From contig NC_090281.1 in assembly GCF_037392515.1 (NCBI RefSeq), positions 46,166,645 through 46,230,644 of the forward strand: 64,000 nucleotides of DNA, read 5' to 3'. The stretch is from Haliotis asinina. Its lineage: Eukaryota; Mollusca; Gastropoda; Lepetellida; Haliotidae. This document shows, one piece after another, positions 34,474-45,694 of the stretch. Position 1 is the first letter of the stretch. Each line of letters starts with the position of its first letter. The notes beneath the pieces were generated by a model, which did no database searches, was not told the DNA's origin, and worked only from the letters and a program-made list of their open reading frames with translations. Position numbers and translations under genes: made by a program.

Positions 34474-35669
34474 GCTCATAACAGTAAAGAGAATATAGTT
34501 TACATCGCTGGCACTTACTGTGTGCATAAATGCAACTTATATGCCTACACGTAAAATATCAAACATGAAACTCAAGTTGTAATTTTGCAGTAGACGTCAT
34601 GATAAACAAGGATGCATTGCATGTTATGGTTTATTCAAAAGATTGTTTGAAAGGAACAGTTGCATGCGTAAGCAACGGTTCTACTTAAAAAGGCAAAGAA
34701 CACTTTACATAATTTATGCTTCTCACACACATTATGACTGCATAAGTGTACTTTTTACACCGCTTTCAACAAAATACTAGCTATATCACGGTGAGAAACA
34801 ACAAATATATGCTTCACACATCATTCAGATATGGGAAATCGAAATCGGGTTGTTTGGATCGTCGTGAGGGAACGCTTTAACCATTCGGTTATTCGACGAT
34901 CCCCTTACATTTAAATGCAAAGCAAATATGTCGGGACGTGAAAAACAATTTCATTTAAGTTTTAAACTGAAATAGTGAATACTTTACCAGCAGGTGGCCA
35001 GTACACTGACTTTCAAAGTGACCATCCGGGACTTGCTTTGTCTCGAACTACCTATTGAAGGACGGAATGGTGGGTTAACACTAAGTTATACTATCTATAG
35101 ATAGCATCGTACAGGGCATGCACGAAGGGGGCCCTATCTACACTAACCCCTAATCTACCAGTCAAGTGCAGTCAGCATTGGGTCTACTGGGGGTGCTGAA
35201 AAGACTGGGGCCACAGAGTGTGCCAACCCTAAACTAGCTGGGTTGCTGTAACAACCATCCTGACTGTACAGTCAGGCCCTAGCACCGAACCTACTCCATG
35301 TACGCTCGGCAGGGGGCTACGCGGAGAGCAGACGCACAATGGAGCCACCATGAGACAAAAGCTCATCCCATCGGACCCTCGGAAAGTCAGTGTACTAAAG
35401 TCCAGGTGGAAGGGTTTAGAGTGACACAACACCAAATCCAGAGTGTGCCAGGGTTCCTGCGTCTGAAAGAAATGAGTCATGCATAAGCATCAGTAATCAC
35501 ATTTCTCTCGGATGTAGATTGGATTAACAACAGCGAGTAAGTGTGGTTTTCTGCCGATTTGGACAATTTTCCAACGACGTGCCAACACTTGAACAACTAG
35601 GCTACACTATCACTCCGTTTACATGCAGAAACCAGTATCAACCTTTCCAATCTATACCTAAATGGCTGT

Positions 35670-35877
35670 GACTATGCTAGTCGTAAGAGGCGACTAACGG
35701 GATCGGGTGGTCAGAATCGCTGACTTCTTGGTTGAAACATGTCATCGGTTCCCATTTGCGCAGATCGATGCTCGTGTTGTTGATCACTGGATTGGCTTGT
35801 CCAGACTCGATTATTTACAGACCGTCACCTTATAGCTGAATATTGCTGAGTGCGGCGTAAAACTAAACTCACTCTCT
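35670..35877 (-). mobile_element. SINE-like family B copy, duplicate of the one at 33701
   Basis: Same element with the same 13-base flanks (35657-35669 and 35878-35890). It was carried along by duplication of the array unit, not by a second insertion. Confidence 0.93.
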
Positions 35878-35978
35878 CCTAAATGGCTGTATACTATGAG
35901 AGAATTAGTGTGCACTATATATGAAACAAATATTTTCTTCCAAATAGAGTTGAAAACACCTGCCTGTCTGGTCCTCTG

Positions 35979-36100
35979 TCACCCTTCCGAAGAATCCATG
36001 GTTCACGTCTATCCATGGAATATCTTCTTGGCAGTCGTCCTGCCTCTGGGGGACTTCAGGGTCCATTTCCGCCCCCAGGACGATGGCATCCACGTTCCTA
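35979..36100 (-). other. Exon-like conserved block, copy 4
   Basis: Counterpart of the block at 34010, displaced by 1969 bp and virtually identical. Confidence 0.4.
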
Positions 36101-36308
36101 AGAGTAACGATAACGAATAGGTTAATGTTTCATATCACTGATACTTACTACATAGATAATAAATATTAAAAGCATATGCTTTTTGGTCAGGAAAACGCTG
36201 TAACCTGAAACACAAGTTGTAACTTGCTCATGACGTCATTGTCAACAAGAATATATTGTATGTTGTCTTCAAAAGATAGTTTGGAGAACTTGCCTTCCTG
36301 GTAGTCTG

Positions 36309-36442
36309 GCGGCTTTATGGTCGTTGTCCTGCCGCCAGAAGAGACCTTGATCCACTTCTGTCCACGGAATATCTTCTCGGCAGTCGTCCTGCCTCTGGGG
36401 GACTTCAGGGTCCATTTCCGCCCCCAGGTAGATGGCATCCCT
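36309..36442 (-). other. Exon-like conserved block, copy 5
   Basis: Counterpart of the block at 34340, displaced by 1969 bp. The few differences noticed (CACAAGCGG against CAGAAGTGG) change amino acids in both candidate minus frames. Confidence 0.4.
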
Positions 36443-37860
36443 GCTCATAACAGTAAAGAGAATATAGTTTACATCGCTGGCACTTACTGTGTGCATAAAT
36501 GCAACTTATATGCCTACACGTAAAATATCAAACATGAAACTCAAGTTGTAATTTTGCAGTAGACGTCATGATAAACAAGGATGCATTGCATGTTATGGTT
36601 TATTCAAAAGATAATTTGAAAGGAACAGTTGCATGCGTAAGCAACGGTTCTACTTAAAAAGGCAAAGAACACTTTACATAATTTATGCTTCTCACACAGA
36701 TTATGACTGCATGAGTGTCCTTTTACACCGCTTTCAACAATATACTAGCTATATCACGGTGAGAAACAACAAATATATGCTTCACACATCATTCAGATAT
36801 GGAAAATCGAAATAGGTTGTTTGGAGCGTCATGAGCGAACGCTTTAACCATTCGGTTATTCGACGATCCCCTTACATTTAAATGCAAAGCAAATATATCG
36901 GGACGTGAAAAACAAAATTTCATTTAAGTTTTAAACTGAAATAGTGAATGCTTTACCAGCAGGTGGCCAGTACACTGACTTTCAAAGTGACCATCCGGGA
37001 CTTGCTTTGTCTCGAACTACCTATTGAAGGACGGAATGGAGGGTTAACACTAAGTTATACTATCTATAGATAGCATCGTACAGGGCATGCACGAAGGGGG
37101 CCCTATCTACACTAACCCCTAATCTACCAGTCAAGTGCAGTCAGCATTGGGTCTACTGGGGGTGCTGAAAAGACTGGGGCCACAGAGTGTGCCAACCCTA
37201 AACTAGCTGGGTTGCTGTAACAACCATCCTGACTGTACAGTCAGGCCCTAGCACCGAACCTACTCCATGTACGCTCGGCAGGGGGCTACGCGGAGAGCAG
37301 ACGCACAATGGAGCCACCATGAGACAAAAGCTCATCCCATCGGACCCTCGGAAAGTCAGTGTACTAAAGTCCAGGTGGAAGGGTTTAGAGTGACAACACC
37401 AAATCCAGAGTGTGCCAGGGTTCCTGCGTCTGAAAGAAATGAGTCATGCATAAGCATCAGTAATCACATTTCTCTCGGATGTAGATTGGATTAACAACAG
37501 CGAGTAAGTGTGGTTTTCTGCCGCTTTGGGCAATATTCCAACGACGGGCCTCATACATAGGCGTGGGGCATGGTATTTAAGTGAAGACTCGAACAATGGT
37601 ACTGAACATGACGTGCCAACACTTGAACAACTAGGCTACACTATCACTCCGTTTACATGCAGAAACCAGTATCAACCTTTCCAGTCTATACCTAAATGGC
37701 TGTGTACTATGAGAGAATGAGTGTGCACTGTATATTAAACAAATATCCATGAAGATGCATATTTTCTTCCAAATAGATATGGAAACACCTACCAGTCTGG
37801 TCCTCTGTCGCCCTTCCGAAGAATCCTTGAAGTCGTCCTACCTCTACAGGATTTCAAGAC

Positions 37861-38783
37861 TTTCTGTCCCCACGACGAATATTTCACATTACTATAGGTG
37901 GGTGCTCAAACTCCAAGCGGGCTTCTGTCGCTCGCTTCGGGTCGCTCTCTTACGCAACCTAATCCCACTCGCCGAACCCGAAACAAAGGGTTAAAGCTAT
38001 TGAAAACACCTCAATCACAAGTGTCAGGACAGAGACGTGTTTTCTGATTTAGCGTGAGCCAAGTAAGACCTGGTAATATTCATTATTGAAACAAAACGAA
38101 ACAAAATTTTCTTTCATTAATTACAGATTTATTTTTGTAAGACAATATAGCTAAAACATAATCAACGGCTAATACAATACAGGTATAACCCATTGTAAAT
38201 TTAAAATTACAAGTTAAACCCAAAGAGACAAAGGTGTATGGAACATTCAATGTAAACTGTCGTCCGTGGGTGGGAATGTTGTAAATTGTGATTGATGTGC
38301 TTATCACTGCTCATCGCTTTCGTGACTCACTCGTGTTATTCTGCGATTACAGTATGTTTGCCGTGAAAACGTACCGATGAATGTATCTTTAAACACAAAG
38401 GTAAATCGGAAAAAGTGAACTTAAGATTGCAAATTCATATAATTTTACCTTGCCAATTCAACATTTAATTCTCAGTATTTTATTGAACTTAGGATGAAAG
38501 TTGTTGAACAAACGATCATAATTTCAAATCACTTTCTTTGTTTGCATTACAAAGGGGTATGCACATTAAATAAAACGCAGAGAAGAAGTTGGGTGGTCTA
38601 ACTTAAGGTTCATCACGTACCGCACGTGCTCTTGTTTCACTGTTCTAACTGCTGTGCTTACCCCCTTGCAATACAAACCAGTAATAACGATGTGAATCTA
38701 TGATCGTTTGTTAAACAACTTTTATCCTGAGTTGAATAAAATTCTGAGACTTAAATTTTCAGTTGTCAAGATAAAATTACGTG
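37861..38783. other. Spacer between the array and the duplicated block
   Basis: No gene or repeat recognised. A CpG-rich patch (TCGCTCGCTTCGGGTCGCTC) at 37928-37950. Confidence 0.35.
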
Positions 38784-38848
38784 AATTCGAAATATTAATT
38801 TCACAATGTCTGGTATACTTTTTGTTTAAAGTGAGAAATCATCTCAAC

Positions 38849-39004
38849 ATGAGACACCACCATCACATTCATGAATACATGGCGCACCACCACCGGCATT
38901 ACATGGGTACAACACAACATCCACAAATGCATGGGGCACCACCACCACATGCACCATTACATATAGACACCAGAGCCACCGATACAACATGGGACGCAAC
39001 ATAG
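38849..39004 (+). repeat. Dispersed fragment related to the 28.5-kb minisatellite
   Basis: ATGAGACACCACCATCACAT and AACATCCACAAATGCATGGG match the 53- and 51-bp unit types. The short frame MRHHHHIHEYMAHHHRHYMG to a stop at 39004 is His-rich. Not convincing as a gene. A duplicate lies at 57108-57263. Confidence 0.7.
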
Positions 39005-39734
39005 CCACCACTAATTACGACACAACTACATCTGCCACTACACCACAGGAACACCCAAACCACATCTATCACTGTATGCATGTCATCATCAAGATATGGT
39101 GCTATGGTGGACACAGGTCAAAGTGTTTTAGCCCATCATGTTCAGTGGTGGGTTTGTTCATCCTTCCCTTGTGCAAACTAGTTCTAAAGATGTGTAGTGA
39201 TGCGACATGCATCCCAGAAAGACAAAGTAGGATCGAACCTTTTGAAAGAATTAAATCTCTCGATATGGATGAATTTGACGTTAGAGGAATATGCATTTGA
39301 AAACACAATATTGAGGTGATTTACAAAGTACATATGATATACTCCCAGTTTTGAGATATTCTAAAAAAAACAACAATATAACTTTAAACACATGACACGT
39401 TTTATTGATAAAAGTACTTCTTTTTTATTCTTTATACCACGTTTCAGAGCTGATTCTTGCTCCTAGTCAGCTATTATTTTCCAGATGAAAAGATGTTATG
39501 TTTACTAGCCAGTGTTTAGAATACCTCTAGGCTACATTTTCAGCTACATGTACATTTGCTGAATCAGCTGTCACGTAGATGCAAGTCATGGTGTGTGTGC
39601 ATCTTCCAGTCATCGTACATTGTAGGTTAAACATTTGTGGATTTAGATCTGGTTTTACATAATCGTAGATTGTACATTTGTTTATTCAGATTAGAATCTA
39701 AATGATCGTAGATTGTACATTTATGGATTAAACG

Positions 39735-39892
39735 ATATGAGTGAGTGAGTGAGTGTGTTTAGTTTTATGCCGAACTCAGCAATATTCCAGCTATATGGCG
39801 GTGGTCTGTAAATAATCGAGTCTGGACCAGACAATCCAGTGACCAACAACATGAGCATCGATCTGCGCAATTGGGATCCGATGACCGACAAA
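39735..39892 (+). mobile_element. SINE-like family B copy
   Basis: GAGTGAGTGAGTGAGTGTG, TTTAGTTTTATGCCGAACTC, CCAGCTATATGGCGGTGGTC and GCGCAATTGGGATCCGATGA. A well-kept 5' end. Duplicate at 57990-58151. Confidence 0.85.
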
Positions 39893-40380
39893 ATCCTGAT
39901 TGTCACCGTATTGTGTGAATGTCGTTGGTGAGTTTCAGATGACTTTAGCAAGACAATTCCTCTTGTCTAATGTTCTACATGTTCTAAAATGGGACAGAGT
40001 GATAACACAGATTGCCATATGACGAACGGAATCGCCGTACTTCAAACTTAATGGGGATGTGTGCATACATAATATAGTTGGACATCAGATGCAATATATG
40101 TGTACACAGTTTCCACCAGGTCAACTCCGTTTTCAGCCAGACGAAACTGGACCATATTATGTTCTTAGTTACTTTGGTATTTCGTGCAAATATTCTCAAA
40201 ACCAAATGAATTGTTCTTAAGACGAACCTGAGAAGCCAACAGCTGTGGAACATTTCATCAACTAACAGAGGATCTCCGCCTTGATCTTGAGTCCTACATT
40301 TTCTTGAGAATCACCCCACCCATGTTTGATGAAATTCGTGAATGCATCACCCCTTCAATAAATAAGATTTCTTTCTTGGA

Positions 40381-40418
40381 CCCCCCCCCCCCCCACCACC
40401 ACCACCACCACCATCATT
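40381..40418 (+). repeat. Poly-C and (CCA)n microsatellite
   Basis: Poly-C of about 14 followed by (CCA)n. The matching tract in copy 2 (58637-58675) is about ten C longer, a typical slippage difference. Confidence 0.95.
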
Positions 40419-40879
40419 TGTCTGTGGAGGCATGGTGATGGCGATGTTTCCATCTTGAAACTGATAACGTGATAACGGAAATAAGAATGGGCTGGGTACT
40501 TACAGAAATCAAACCAGGACATGTGCATGTTAAGATCGTGGTAGGTCTAATTCAGAACGGAAATAAAGTGACTAAAGACGGGTTTGAACTGCTTGAAAAC
40601 GTTGTTCACATGGGGTGAAGGCGCATTTCTTCCCAGCCCAGGTAATACCAACTGTCTGGGAATTGGGCACAGATGAGGTAGATATACTGACAAATATTTA
40701 TGATCAAACGAGCATCGTAATTTATATAATCATTACAACTTCTATCAATCTCATTTTACAGTTATTGTTGAGACAGGTCAGAACATCCTAAGAACTACAA
40801 ATGTACCTTGGTGTGCCTCGGGCCTACCAACATGTAGCATGGCCGGACCAACAGAACTCCATCGTTCGTTCGCATGTGC

Positions 40880-41115
40880 GACAATACCGCTGATTTGTCC
40901 CAATGTCTTGGTAGTGGAATGTTTTTACCAACAATCTTGACTTCTTGTGCCGTTGACGATCATCTTTGATTCGCTCCCCTACTTTGACCGACACTTGCCT
41001 GGCATACCTGTCCCAAACAGCATCAACTTTAATGCAGTCAGTTCGATTCCGAATTTATCTCAATGCATATCAGCGAAGACTCCAAATTTTGAAGCAGTGC
41101 CCTTTCTGCACAATT
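40880..41115 (-). pseudogene. Short coding remnant, possible family hit only
   Basis: Minus strand reads CIKVDAVWDRYARQVSVKV, then RIKDDRQRHKKSR and YCRTCERTMEFC. The VWDRY word followed by basic residues resembles a dispersed, uncharacterised protein family seen in invertebrate genomes. I cannot name it with confidence. Frames either side are short (a second at 41212-41409, NYIHWDNSTCNLHKIRHD). It may be the coding part of the larger element whose other end is E1. Duplicated near 59140-59375. Confidence 0.25.
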
Positions 41116-41644
41116 GCAGTTTTGCCATTCCATTTAACTATATGAAGCGCCAGCATTCTCTCCTCCGCTAGCATGCAATGAAGGACCATACACTCCCGTT
41201 TAAAGTTCCTCTTACCAACCACAGCTGATGTTTTTTCTTGATGTTCCATCTGAATGAACCATTGTGAAAGGAACACCAGAAATGCCAATGTGCTTATCAG
41301 GTTTGATGGAAAATCCATTCAGCTTCCAAATTAATGACGCGTCATGTCTTATCTTATGAAGATTGCAAGTGGAGTTGTCCCAATGGATATAATTCACAGA
41401 TTCTTGCATGTTGAACAGAGCAGGAGGATTAATATCATATGTAGTCAGCTGAACTCTTCCAAGACAAACTTTTAGTCACCTTTACATCGAATGAACCCGA
41501 AACCGAAAATCTTCTCTTCTACATTGATTCCCAAAAAATCTGTAAAGCCCAGGGTTGAGAAGCTCAACACAACAAATGGGTAACAATTTTAATGTTCACG
41601 AAACAGTCTTTACATCTTGTGGACAGGTTTCTAATGCTATATAT

Positions 41645-43080
41645 CTAACATATAATCTAGTGATGCTTGTAGATGAAGTATTGACAAAAACTCCCACCAA
41701 CATCCAACAGTCAAAAACGTCTTATTGAGCGAGTTAATTACCATGTGCATGTGTGGATACAACCAATCATGAAGATTCCTTCACCAGTTGGCCATGGTTG
41801 GAGCATTTATGATGGTCAGCTATCCCTTTTCTGGTGTTCTGATGTCAAGAGATTCTGCTCCCAGCGGACTGGTTGAACGGCCAGCAGAGAGATCTATGTC
41901 AGATGAACTGATTTATTGCGCACAGAGACATGTCTGTTTGTATCGCAGGTGATTATTGCCCGAACAGCTTTGGCTCGTTGGTGAGTTTTTGTAACGTTTG
42001 ATATGAAAGAAAGTGAAGAGGAGAGTTAATTGTAAGCTTCTGAATGTGTCAAAAGTGATCAAGAGTTATCTGACAGACCCCTTTGAATGGCTACAACAGG
42101 ACCGAATTTATCATTTCTCATTTAAGGGAGCACTATCAACATTAAAAGAATGTTATATCAATACGTTTATGCATAAAAAGTAACCTGTAAAAAAATTATA
42201 GGGGGCAGCTGTACCCCTGCTTCCCCGACCCCGTACGGACAGAGCTTAGACGCAGTATCGGCCGTGAAGCATAGTTTACTAACATTTTGGATGATGTTAT
42301 TTCATCAGATATTTTAGGCGCTTTCATAAACCATACCATTGACATTTAGTTCTTTTTCGATACTGTATAAAACATTTGACATAAAATGAGTTGTTTGTTT
42401 ACATACTTACTTACATACAAACTGAGTCCTCTGCTATGTATGAGAAGTAAAACTGCAATGGCGGCCATCTTGGCAGCCATTTTGAATTCTGGGTAATATG
42501 AAATAATTCCATATAACATACTGTCAGTCTAGAAGTAAACAGGAAACAAAAACAGCTGATTCTAGTTAATAATCTGAATAATGTAAACTTTCAATAATTA
42601 AATCACCACCACACATTTCCATGAAAAGTCGGAGAATCGCTAAAATCCCCTGTCTCAAAGAATAAGCTCTAAAACATTATATTACCACGACATGACCATA
42701 TAAAATTACTTGTTTTGTGCCCAAGCCACCACTCTAGAAGAGACAAGTGTCAACAAACATCAACATTGGATGCAAATGGACACATTCGGTGTTATATTTT
42801 ATGTAAATTTAACTGCCGAGAAGGCAACACTTGGCGGCCATTTTGATTATTTTCAAAAGCAAAAATATGTCAAACAAATTCTACATCCTTTAGCAATACA
42901 CAAAAGTTAAAATGAAAGTGATCAGATTGATAGTAGTAAAACTATCCATGATTAACTTTGAGATGCTGTCGGGCAGCAAACCAAATGTCATGAAGCCCAA
43001 AGACATTATACTAACTGAAAGTAGTCTCAAACCAAATCAGTACTGGGGAGGCAACGAAATCCTATTTCTAGGCCCCCTTT
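41645..43080 (-). mobile_element. Interspersed element E1, copy c
   Basis: Reverse of copies a and b. Its left end, in reverse, is the hairpin GGGGCCTAGAAATAGG...GCCTCCCC then AGTACTGA. It retains the 3' part shared with copy b. A 66-base internal stretch is missing compared with the other three copies. Two clusters of CAAGATGGCCGCCATT-like text lie at 42457-42490 and 42830-42845. Confidence 0.75.
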
Positions 43081-43301
43081 GAGATTCTCACTCTGGACTA
43101 AGAGTGATGTGAATCGTATTGTAAGATATCTCGATACGCGTCGTATCATATACCTACAGCGATCTCTGAATGGTTATCCTTATAGAATGCGCACCCTGAT
43201 TATCGGTCTCCTTGCTGCATCTTATCATGACTTCTTGTAACCTCGACGACACACCCGCGAAGATCCGGATTAGAATCGGTCTGAAGCAGCCCATGTTTGA
43301 G

Positions 43302-43482
43302 ATACAACTAGCGGGATCGGGTGGTCAAGCTCGTTGACTTAGCTGACACATGTCAGTGTATCCCAGTTGCGTAAATCGATACTCATTTTGTTGATGACTG
43401 GATTGTCTGGTTGAAACTCAATTAAATACAGTCTGCCTTCTATAGCTGAAATATTGGTGAGTGCGGCGTTAAACAACAACCA
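43302..43482 (-). mobile_element. SINE-like family B copy
   Basis: ACTAGCGGGATCGGGTGGTC, TGACACATGTCAGTG, GTTGCGTAAATCGATACTC and GAGTGCGGCGTTAAACAAC. The tail has AAACAAC in place of the usual AAACTAAACTC. Duplicate at 61643-61823. Confidence 0.8.
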
Positions 43483-43975
43483 AACACCTTAACAAACTTA
43501 GAACCTGCGGCGTAACCAGGGAATTCTCCTAGGAATTTCAGTGCGACATATCAAATTCATAAACTAATGTGAAACACACCATTTCTAAATTCACTTAAAA
43601 ATTTTGATGTTTTCATATAAAAAATCTTTGAAAAGCTCCTTGGAGGCAGCTCTATATTGATTATATGAACATAACACTTAACCACCAGATGAAAGATAAG
43701 GCAACATGTTCGTGTCAAAGAACGCAGGAAGAATTATTGACTCCACTGACCATGTTTGTTCGGTAAGTCTACACGCTGAGGTGTGCCGACGAATCTATGA
43801 ATATTTCCAAAGCATGTTTACTCTATGTTTGAAAGAACGATCCTTCCCAACTTACATTTCTATAACTGGATTTTCTAGCGTATAGGGTGACATCTGCTTT
43901 ACTTCAAATCGATAGTGATACGCATAGAATTTCCATTTAAACATGTTCTTTTACCTGTGTCTGGTATTTTTTTTC

Positions 43976-44108
43976 AGGAGGCGATGGTGTAGCCTAGCAG
44001 TAAAAGTATTTGCTCGTTACGCCGAAGATTTGAGTTCGATTACTGACATGGATAGAATCTTTGAAGACCATTTCTGGTGTTTCCCGACGTGATATTGCTG
44101 GAATATTT
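43976..44108 (+). mobile_element. tRNA-derived SINE, family A, followed by a second head
   Basis: GGCGATGGTGTAGCCTAGCAG, B box GAGTTCGATTACTG, GTGATATTGCTGGAATATT. At 44110-44220 a second partial head follows (AGTGGTGAAAGCGTTCGCTC, CACGGGTTCAATCACC) without its own tail, so two family A units are fused. Duplicate at 62315-62560. Confidence 0.8.
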
Positions 44109-44458
44109 CATACATAAGCAGCGACAGTACAGTGGTGAAAGCGTTCGCTCGGCATGCATAAGACACGGGTTCAATCACCGAATAGGTACAATAAGTGAAG
44201 TCAATTTCTTGTATCGTAATCACATCAGGGATGTCAATATATTCTCTGGTTTATGTAAAACGATGACCTTGCTGTCAATAGAAATGAAATCAACGCACTT
44301 TGACCATTTTAGTCATGGCTACCAACGCATGGTCATTTGCAGATCAGTTGCCTATAACCAAATGGTCACTGAAGTTTGATATTGTGGACACGTGACAGTG
44401 TCATCAGGATTCGACCCACAGGGATAAATAGGATATGCAATCGGGACCTGACCCCCGG

Positions 44459-44614
44459 GCAGAACTGGGCAGGTTGTCACATGTTATCATATCCCAATTG
44501 CGGAGATGTTCATGCTGTTGATCACTGGATTGTCTAGTCCAGATTCAAATATTTACCACATCCGTCATATAGCTTGAATATTGCTGAGTGCAGCGTAAGA
44601 CAAAACTCAATTTA
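44459..44614 (-). mobile_element. SINE-like family B copy
   Basis: CACATGTTATCATATCCC, GATCACTGGATTGTCTAGTC, CCGTCATATAGCTTGAATAT and CTGAGTGCAGCGTAAGAC. Duplicate at 62797-62951. Confidence 0.8.
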
Positions 44615-45437
44615 CTCACCTGTATTTGAGCTTGATGAAGATCGCCAGGGAAATTGTTACTGAAGACTGCATCAAGCCTTGATATTCTTATTTTCCTACT
44701 TATTTCTATAATATGATCATAATCTGAACTTTCAGACTTCAAATTTCCTTGTGAAAGTCTCTGTTCACACAACAGAAGCTACAAAACAAGCCTGTTGCCA
44801 AGTTGCGACTATTTCATGACCAAATACCTATTTCTGTAATATTACATCTGTTTGATGTTGGGTTTTTTGGGGTTTTTGTTTTTAAAAAAAAGCCTGAAAT
44901 GAATCTCACTATAACGCAGTGATGACACCAGGTGTTAGCGAACAGGTGAGCGTATCCCGTCCCACCGGTGCCATCCGTCATAAACATATGCAGGATTTAG
45001 TCAATTGTTCATCCAAAATAATTCGGGAACGTGTGTTACAAGTCAAAATTGGGAATTGCATCGGACATCATTTTTGTCACTGAGGCTTTAATTTTCCACA
45101 AGTGTCGCATCAAACGTTTTGAAAGCTTTACTGAGGCCTGGAATGTTGTAAACTTGATGTAAGAATTTATGAGAAAGGGTGCTATAACGCACTTTGAATT
45201 GCATCCACCGTACTATTCCGGTGATGGCAAAAACATGGCCACCATTAGAGCCATTTCATGTTTGGGATGTAATATTAAGCATCATGCAAAGGTTTGTGAA
45301 CTGTATATAAAATGTCTGTTGAGAAAGGTGTGTCTTGGAGGTTCAAATACCACGAGACTGTGTCAGTTAAACCACAGACCCTCGTGTATTGTGAGGATTA
45401 AAAATAAAAAAATATCTTGTTTCTTTTTTAAATTACT

Positions 45438-45575
45438 CCCGACTCGAAATGTTTCACAGTACAATACATCATACTTCTCCGTTTTTGTTTTTTGCTTTTT
45501 TATTGGGTGTGATACGAAATGCTTGACAGTATAATACATCATGATGCAATGCACTGTGAAAAAATTCAAGTCGGG
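45438..45575. mobile_element. Foldback/MITE-like element
   Basis: Terminal arms CCCGACTCGAAATGTTTCAC and, in complement, CCCGACTTGAATTTTTTCAC extend about 35 bases (to ATACATCAT/GCATCAT). The interior also repeats CGAAATG-TT-ACAGTA-AATACATCAT. No open frame. Duplicate at 63761-63898. Confidence 0.55.
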
Positions 45576-45694
45576 CTTCATCTAAAAATCATTTCCAGTC
45601 CTCGCAAAGATACCAGGGGGCAAGACAACGTTACAAGAATGAATCTGCATTCATGATTCAAACAGATTTTGCTACATCTAGCTTAACTAAGCCC

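Larger units (their letters stand above)
32336..37860. repeat. Tandem array of about 2-kb units, three units plus remnants
   Basis: A perfect palindrome landmark recurs at 33223, 35259 and 37228, giving spacings of 2036 and 1969 bp. Each unit contains exon-like GC-rich blocks, an old tRNA-SINE (minus), a conserved GC-rich stretch of about 400 bp and AT-rich spacers. Units 1 and 2 carry a SINE absent from unit 3. Unit 2 has lost 67 bp between CGACG direct repeats (33539-33543 and 33606-33610 in unit 1). From about 32880 to 33950 units 1 and 2 are almost identical, while the preceding 500 bp are clearly diverged. That points to unequal exchange or gene conversion. The array fades out near 37800 with a degraded block. 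Confidence 0.9.
38784..45677. repeat. Large duplicated block, copy 1
   Basis: Matches 57043-64000 in the same orientation, beginning exactly at AATTCGAAATATT in both. It contains a fragment of the 28.5-kb minisatellite motif, family A and B SINEs, E1 copy c, a poly-C/(CCA)n tract and a foldback element. It differs from copy 2 by sparse substitutions, homopolymer lengths and a few indels. Copy 1 lacks about 66 bases of E1 that copy 2 keeps near 61261-61327. It has 15 bases (around 45223-45237) that copy 2 lacks. The true right end may lie beyond 45677, since copy 2 is cut by the window. Confidence 0.95.
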
